From NCBI GenBank assembly GCA_963930775.1, contig OZ005695.1:806001-870000 (forward strand): a stretch of 64,000 nucleotides of DNA. Direction: 5' to 3'. Positions 58,201 to 64,000 of this stretch are shown here, one piece after another. The notes under the pieces are model-generated. The model saw nothing but the letters and a program-made list of their open reading frames with translations, searched no databases and was not told where the DNA came from. Positions within the stretch are counted from its first letter, which is position 1; each line of letters starts with the position of its first letter. Made by a program: the position numbers and the translations under genes. The stretch is from Cliona cf. orientalis. Taxonomy: Eukaryota; Porifera; Demospongiae; Clionaida; Clionaidae.

Positions 58201-61200
58201 AGCGGTTGTTGCTTGAGGAAGCTGGCTTCGACAGACGTCTCGTGCTGAATCTTGAAAACAGTCATAAACGAACTGGCATACATCGACAGGGAAAATGGAA
58301 ATTCAAAACCTAGCTTCTTCAAGATGCGTAAGTCACGCTCGACAATCTTCTTATCGTGGCATTGGGCAATTGTGCATAAGATGCTCTCGTAGGGAACCAC
58401 CTCCAAAATATCACGAAGAAATTTTTTGAAAGAACTGAAAAAGGGGGTAGACTGGCTAAGATGAGCTGCTGGCTGAGAATCAGGACTACTGGAACGATGT
58501 GGACGTCTTTCTAGCAAAGATGTCATGAAAGCAAACTCAAGTAGAACATCAGGCTCGAATTTCGCTAGTTTTCTGCATCCTGGGCTTAACCAATTCAGCT
58601 GTAATAATTTTTATATAAACCAGTACATTTTGTGAGATGCTATTAATATTCTCTTGCACTGGTCATGTGAGCACATCTTGTATGTCATGCATACTTAGAA
58701 TTAGTACTGTATTTATGAACACAAGCTAAAAAAATGATTGTGATTTTAAGGTACCATTTAATTGCGTGGGCGTGAGCGTCAGGAATGGCTAATTCAATTA
58801 GCGAATCGTGAAGGGGCGTGGCCGAAGAGGCCATACGAGTGCTTTTGGTCGAAGGTGGGCGTGTCCAGAATCGGCCAGGGATGATTATGCGCGTGTAATT
58901 AGCGACCGGAAGTGGCCCCTGAAGAAAAGGCCGGTAATTGCCCACATCAAAGCAAGATCAAAGCATTCTTTCTTAACTATTAACCGCAACGACAAATTAA
59001 ACACTAAGTAGAAAAAAAAAGCAAATTTAAATAATTAAATAATTAAATAATCTAATTCATGGGGGGTTTGGGAGTACTTGGGGGGATAATTTTTACATGA
59101 GCATGCAGAATGAGTCAAAACTAGAATTTTGATGGCAGGGAATTTTGATTCACACTTTAGAATTAAAGTTACGGCCCTTTGAAGTTTTCCCATATGTTTG
59201 TATAGGGAAGCCATGCGTTTGCAATGTTTTCCGCCCACGCGCTACGTGAAAAACGGGGAATCCCCGTTAGGCACGCGCACACAAACGTGACGACCTTTAC
59301 CTACTTTGGTCAAAATTGAAGTATAGGGTGCCTGCTTGCATTGTATGGCTCTACTAAGCATCCAGCTCAACTATGTGGTGGTTTTGGACAGTTTTTTTTT
59401 CTGCTTAGTGTTCTGGTCTCCTTGTTAAACACTAATTAAACACTAAGTAGAAAAAAAAAAAGATTTTTAATTAATTAATTCAGGGGGGAACTGGGAGCAC
59501 TTGGGGACACAATTTTTGCACCGGCGCGCAGAATGGATCGAATGCAGAGATTTGACCTTCAGGAATTTTGATTCACGCCTTAGAATCAAAGTTACGGCCC
59601 TTTGAAGTTTCCCCATATGTTTGTACAGGGAAGCCATGCGTTTGCAATGTTTCCGCCCACGCGCTACGTGAGGGGCGGGGCCACGCGCGCACATAAACGT
59701 GACGACCTTTACCAACTTTTTGACAAAATTGATATTTAGGCTGCCTGCTAGCATTGTATGGTTCCACTATGCACCCAGCTCGATTATATGGTGGTTTTTG
59801 GACAATTTTTTTTTTCTGCTTAGTGTTCAGGTCGCCTTGAAAAAAAAAAAAAAAAAAAAAAAAAAAGCTTATTAGGCCTAATTAAGCATGTGGGCGTGTT
59901 CCTGGCACTGTGTGGAGTGTGTGCGTGTGCATTAATGCAGGTTTTATTGCTTCCGATTGGGCGTGGCTTCACGGGCCAGTGCTTGGACATCGGCGCCTGG
60001 GACTTGGCCTCGGCGATAGGTGGGCGTGTCCCGGATGCGGTGGTGACCTTTGAACCCCGCGAGGAGGCTTTGGGGGCGTGGCAGGAGGTCAAAGGTGAGG
60101 CCATGTCTGTTAATGAGGCACTGTACGGCGGTGCGATCGAGGGGCCTGTACGGCTGGACGGAAGCTGACGATGGTTTGAAGCGGATGTGGTTGCGATGAC
60201 GTGTTGTTACTCCGCCCACACAGGAAATGAGGTGAGCTCTTGCGTGGGCGGTGTGGCAGAACGGCCTCCAAGTGTTTGTGTGTGTTTTGGCCTTGAGGAA
60301 GCTGTGTGTTTTAATTGGGATTGATTGTGGGCTTCCGGTGGACATCCGGTGGTTAGTAGGCACTTGATTGAGAATGGTGGTCCTTGGGGAACAGGGTGGG
60401 GCTGTTTTGGGCGTGGCCTGGCCCCTCCCTTCCGGCTCGGCTTCCGGTCCATGGAGGATATTAAATGAACACTTCCGGCTCTAGCAGCCACACCCCTGAG
60501 ACCTGTGCAATTAAAAGGGCGTGGTTACACAACATGCACCTCACTAATGACTTTGATGTGGTTTAGGTGTCATATCCCCCACCTCACGCCCACGCAATTT
60601 AATGGTACCTTAAATGAAAACTTGACCATGTCCTCGGTGGCTGCATAGTGGAAATGGTGTGTGTGGTAAAGGTCGTCAATATAGTGGGTTCACGGTACAG
60701 TACGCCTCAGTCGCAGACTAGACTCGGATCATCTGGAGTCTGAGAGTTGCTCTCGACCTCGACAGTGAAAAGTTTCAAAGCTGAGAAGAACTCAACAGCG
60801 CAGTACAGCTTCCGAACTTCAGATCGGTCCGGGCCAGCCCCTTCAACTGCTTCAAGAGAGGGGCTGGCCCACCAGACTAGTGCGTGCTATATATAGCGCA
60901 GGGCTATCTATATATATCCACGGGATTATGTCAGCCAAGAGAACGCGTGAAGTTCGGCCGTCGCTGCTCGTCAGAGAAGGCAACACGCTGCTTGTAAGGT
61001 ATTCGCTGGATACACGCGCAAGATACTCTACATATTCACTGAATTTCGAGTTGCAAAAAGGCTCCATCGAGGCCCTGAATTTTCTCATAATTATCTCATA
61101 GATTACACCATAGGTTTCATCATAATTAACGCATAATTACCTACTAACCACAAAAAATAAATTGTTACCGAGGACATAATGAAAAACTTAGAGACTATAT

Positions 61201-64000
61201 ACGTCCAGAGTCCCTCATGAATACGCTGCCATATTTTCGAACTAGGACACATTGACAAACTGCGCATGCTCTGTATACGCGTACAATATTGGGGCACGCG
61301 GCTTGAGCCAGTTGACCTTCACCTGCCATGTGCTCGACTGAATAGGGAAATCCCCCTGCCCTGAAAGCGAGCTCGCTAGAGAAAGCAAACTGAGAGAAAC
61401 GCCATAATGATATCATCGGATAGTCCACAATCTCTTTTACGCTAGGTTCTTTCATCATTACTTCCGTCATCAATTACTCATCGCGCGGCCGAATTGTTTT
61501 TTTGCGAATTGGGACTCGGGATGTAATTACCCCGCGCGCATGCGCAAGGGGTAATGTAATCGGTTTTGTCTGTCGTCGTTGTCTGTTAGCACAAAAATCG
61601 CCAGATCTGGAGATCTAGGCATCTGAGCGACACGTAAATACAACGTATCCGTCAATATCGCCGAAAAACTGGCTTCAGTATGCTTCGAATCGTTTGGCAA
61701 GGCCCACGAGCGTTGCAAATGCTGCATTTTGTTGGCCACGCCTATCAACACTACCCACCATGTGCTCTCTGCTCATGCGCACAACCTGGCACCATAATGT
61801 AGGTAAAGGTCGTCAACAGGCTGCTCGCATCATCGAGCTCTCTGACCATTGATATGCTCTGACATCGATGCTGCAGCGCGCGCGGGGTATGTGCTCTATA
61901 GAGCTCTAGTTTCATACAATTTTCTGGTAAAGGTCGTCATGTGCTCTTAAGCTACACTATGAAAAATCCTAGAATGCAAATTTCTTACACATGCATTTTA
62001 TTAGCATAAATACAGTTACTTACGTCTACTTCCACTCGGAGCTTCACTTGTACCGGCTGATAAAAGTGTGAGAATACCTCGATTTCTCTTTCCTCCTGGT
62101 TCTCGGGAATCTTGATGCTATTGACGTCTGTCTTAAAGCAGATGAAATACTCCTGAACTTGAAACGGATCCTTGATCATGATGGTCGTTGACGAGAGCTT
62201 GAGTGAATGGACAAACCAGAGCTTTTGACCTCTGGCCACAATGATAGCCTCCTTGCCGTACTTGGTTATCTTCATCTTCTCGATGTAGGGACGTAAGAAC
62301 TCGCTTGAGACTTTTACACCGCTGACTTTACTCTCTCTATCATCATAAGCCAGCTTTTTGATCAAATTGTAGTAAGCACTTGCTGTATGCTACATAATAA
62401 TAATAACTATTATACACATGCATAACAAGTAGACAAAACTATATTATGCAATTCTGCATACCTGGTCAGAACTCTCCTGTGAATCAGCTTCCGTGTATCT
62501 TTCTTGGGGCAATTCTTCCATCGGAAAAAGCTTCAGACCTGATTCATCGTGCACAATCATGTACCGTGTTGCAGTGGAATGTTTACCTGAATTTGAGTGA
62601 TATCGAGCTCGTAGTAGCCACTCTAGTTTGCTCTTGACTACCATAGTTTGAGGATCAGGTTGAGTGTCACTATCGTTGGGCATTTCTGGAACACAAACAC
62701 TGGCAGGACCTGATTTGAATTGTGAAGAGTCACAATGCAATCTAGGCGTGGACAATACTGATGAAACCTGTGGTTGAGGTGTGGTATTGATCAATAGTAC
62801 AGATAAATGTAATCTTCATCACTATCTTTACTTTTTTATTCGTCATGATGCCGGATGATTGTTCTTGATCCAAGTGAAACTCTTGCAAATATACTAAATC
62901 CTCCAAAATGGTGGATAGCCTGACCTATATAATTATATAAAAAATCCTTTGTATAAAAAGAAGTATAAATAAAATTGAAAGATGAAGTAGGGATAGCAGG
63001 GAAAAAAGTACACAAACAATATTTGTAGGAATAATCACATCCACTATACATCCCCACACTTGTTTTTCTCGATTATCATGCACTTATCTTGTTCGTTAAG
63101 CGCTTCTGACTTGCATGTGGGAGACATTATACATATACGTGATGATCTTCACCCGATTTGCACAAAATTGTAGTATGCTTGCTCAGCTTTGAGGTGGTTT
63201 TCGAACATTCTTTTTTCCTGCTTAGTGTATCGGCTCCCTTGCTACACAATAATTACACACTAAGTAGAAAAAATATCTCCATTACTGAGACTCAGCGGAG
63301 CGGTTGGGACCATAAGTTCTCTATGGGCACACAGAATGGTTCAAATCACAAACTTTGATCGAGAGATTCACACCTTAGAATTAAAGCTATATATGCCGCT
63401 TAGAGTGTTTTCCATAATAATTATGTTTGTGTAGGGAAGCCATGTATTTGCCATGTTTGCAGCCCTGGTGCGCGGGTTTAGGAAAAAAAAACTCCCTGCT
63501 TGCATTGTATATATTATGGCTTTGCAATCTGGGTGTACTATGAAACTTTCTGGACAATTTTTTTAATTAATTTTTTTTGCTTAGTGTGTTGGCTCACTTG
63601 AAAGAAAGAAAGAAAGAATGACAAATGGCCAATTTTTTTAACATCTGGTTCTGGCTTGCTACTTATGGAGTCTACCCACTCTGTGATATAATAATATTAT
63701 CCTAACAATTATTCATTATAATATAACCATACCTGTTGATCATCTGTGTAAGTGAGGCAGTCTACTTTCTCGACAATGGTCGGAAAACTGTCGCGGTCTG
63801 AGCCGATCACATAAATATTATTTTTGAAGTCTGGGAATATCTCGGCAACATGTGTAAGCAGATCGCTCTTGATTAGAGGCTGACCGAAAGTGATGCAAAT
63901 GAGATTGGATGTCAATTTATCACCGAGGGTTGCAGTGTTGAAATAGATAAATGACTCCATTGTATTGAGTAATGAATTTTCATTCAGGGGCAGCAGCCAT
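55277..64000 (-). CDS. CARD-like / alpha-beta hydrolase / GTPase protein, gene 4 (5' part beyond the edge)
   Basis: Seen exons, read on the minus strand, begin inside the hydrolase domain at the right edge (about 64000-63727; ICITFGQPLIK, GSDRDSFPTIV). The GFSFGG elbow itself lies just outside the window. Then come a small exon near 62925-62835, the exon 62794-62461, the beta module 62390-62023, the helical exon 58600-57149 ending in GLVNSGKT, the G3 exon 56981-56795 (DLPGADDSD), the G4 exon 55855-55618 (CMTFAD) and the last exon 55519-55277. The final exon differs from gene 3 by a single residue in 70 (Glu to Ala). The conserved His of genes 1-3 is Tyr here (TRYMIVHDES). No stop or frameshift is seen in the exons present, so the gene looks functional apart from that change. 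Confidence 0.78.
55936..56649. mobile_element. CG-rich repeat element with ACCCCGCG ends, copy 1
   Basis: It begins TACCCCGCGTGCGCGCATGC, then GTAAAGCAATCGGTTTGTC, and ends CACGCGGGGTATGTGCTC then GAGCTCTAGTT. The first and last few bases are inverted. Inside, a unit of about 220 bp (starting GAAGCTACAAATCG) occurs twice. A second, shorter copy is at 61527-61912. It lies in an intron of gene 4 and is absent from gene 3, where the adjoining family B sequence is uninterrupted. Confidence 0.7.
56660..56772. mobile_element. MITE family B remnant in an intron of gene 4
   Basis: It carries GACGACCTTTACCAGAAAATC and ends GTTCTATTAGCATAAGCACAGTA, at the same relative place as the copy in gene 3. Its left end was broken by the CG-rich element at 55936-56649. 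Confidence 0.7.
58999..59412. mobile_element. MITE family C, copy 1
   Basis: The ends are AACACTAAGTAGAAAAAA and the inverse TTTTTTCTGCTTAGTGTT. Internal landmarks are GTTACGGCCCTTTGAAGTTT, GGGAAGCCATGCGTTTGCAA and GTGACGACCTTTACC. It encodes no protein. Confidence 0.85.
59439..59827. mobile_element. MITE family C, copy 2 (tandem with copy 1)
   Basis: It has the same ends and landmarks as copy 1, only 26 bases away and in the same orientation. The pair may come from insertion beside an existing copy or from local duplication. Confidence 0.85.
59839..59867. repeat. Poly-A run
   Basis: About 28 A residues directly follow the second family C element. It could be the tail of a retroposed piece or simple slippage; nothing nearby identifies a retroelement. 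Confidence 0.8.
61527..61912. mobile_element. CG-rich repeat element with ACCCCGCG ends, copy 2
   Basis: It begins TACCCCGCGCGCATGCGC then GGTAATGTAATCGGTTTTGTC, and ends GCGCGGGGTATGTGCTC then GAGCTCTAGTTT. This is the same family as 55936-56649 without the internal 220-bp repeat. Here again it sits beside a family B core. Confidence 0.7.
62930..63340. repeat. Rearranged intron DNA of gene 4 with half a foldback and a family C remnant
   Basis: The left arm and loop of the foldback seen at 51621-51879 in gene 3 run straight into a family C fragment (GTGATGATCTTCACCCGATT, then CTGCTTAGTGTATCGG, then CACACTAAGTAGAAAAAA). The stretch in between that gene 3 retains (51792-52630) is deleted. Confidence 0.65.
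63370..63600. mobile_element. Degenerate family C remnant
   Basis: It has CACCTTAGAATTAAAGCTAT, then GTAGGGAAGCCATGTATTTG, and a TTTTTTTGCTTAGTGTGTTG end. It is related to the elements at 59-59.8 kb, shorter and worn. An (AAAG)n run follows. Confidence 0.55.

Larger units (their letters stand above)
58744..60614. mobile_element. 1.87-kb element with about 30-bp inverted ends, nested
   Basis: The left end TTTAAGGTACCATTTAATTG then CGTGGGCGTGAG is matched by its complement at 60583-60614 (CTCACGCCCACGC then AATTTAATGGTACCTTAAA). The interior is GC-rich near 59880-60480 with many GGGCGTGG motifs and contains the two family C elements. No convincing coding frame is present. Confidence 0.75.
58707..62016. 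mobile_element. 3.3-kb nested insertion with family B ends, gene 4 only
   Basis: The left end CTGTATTTATGAACACAAGC and the right end TTAGCATAAATACAGT are inverted repeats flanked by TA. Gene 3 preserves the empty site (CTAGTACTTACATC at about 50650). Inside are a family B core (61920-62016), an element with 30-base inverted ends (58744-60614), two family C elements and a CG-rich element (61527-61912). This is a series of insertions into insertions. No transposase frame is seen. Confidence 0.8.
54945..64000. repeat. Tandem segmental duplication, unit 2 (cut by window edge)
   Basis: This copy of unit 1 holds the adaptor fragment and gene 4. It is longer than unit 1 because of an added CG-rich element near 55.94-56.65 kb and a 3.3-kb insertion at 58707-62016. 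Confidence 0.85.

Noticed and set aside
59890..60491. Overlapping frames of 90-140 codons on both strands in the GC-rich part of the nested insertion
   Set aside because: They lack any recognisable motif, overlap each other on both strands and lie within repeat DNA. GC-rich sequence has few stops by chance.
60852..61101. Opposed frames of 73-78 codons near 61 kb
   Set aside because: No motif, no splice context and inside the nested mobile DNA; probably chance.

Overview
The window looks like nuclear DNA from an early-branching animal, most likely a demosponge of the Amphimedon type. This is inferred from AT-rich intergenic DNA, many short GT-AG introns (often 50-120 bases), an animal-type RNF213 gene, and a mix of animal signalling domains (RING/MATH, CARD-like folds, tyrosine motifs of ITAM type). 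No species assignment can be proven from the sequence alone.

Layout. (1) Positions 1-1701, minus strand: the start of a glutamine-rich coiled-coil protein with an N-terminal zinc ribbon, running off the left edge. (2) Positions 2057-28325, plus strand: one very large gene of roughly 70 exons and about 5,700 residues, an RNF213 (mysterin) homologue. It has an N-terminal zinc-ribbon array, a CBM20-like domain, tandem UBA-like domains, a dynein-like AAA+ core and an RZ finger. The RING finger found in vertebrate RNF213 is missing from its expected place. (3) Positions 29219-31802, minus: an MFSD12-like transporter. (4) 31983-33152, plus: an intronless seven-helix receptor. (5) 33431-34399, plus: an intronless RING/coiled-coil/MATH (TRAF-like) protein. 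(6) 34445-64000: four members of one multidomain family, each reading CARD-like fold, alpha/beta hydrolase (class-3 lipase or EDS1-like, GFSFGG), beta-rich module, long helical region, P-loop GTPase. Gene 1 is on the minus strand, gene 2 on the plus strand and divergent from it, and genes 3 and 4 are minus-strand tandem duplicates, gene 4 being cut by the right edge. (7) Between genes 2 and 3, 46002-47370, plus: a single-pass adaptor with a very short outer part and a long tyrosine-rich tail containing a textbook ITAM.

Taken together, an RNF213 homologue (antibacterial ubiquitin ligase in vertebrates), a TRAF-like RING protein, an ITAM adaptor and a cluster of CARD/lipase/GTPase proteins resemble an innate-immunity neighbourhood. 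That functional reading is inference; the domain content is what the sequence shows.

The right third has been reshaped by a tandem duplication of about 8 kb (46.9-54.9 kb copied to 54.9 kb onward), which left a broken piece of the adaptor gene at 54.95 kb. Several foldback/MITE families with TA target duplications have inserted into introns. In one intron, genes 3 and 4 carry different insertions, and each gene preserves the empty site of the other's insertion.
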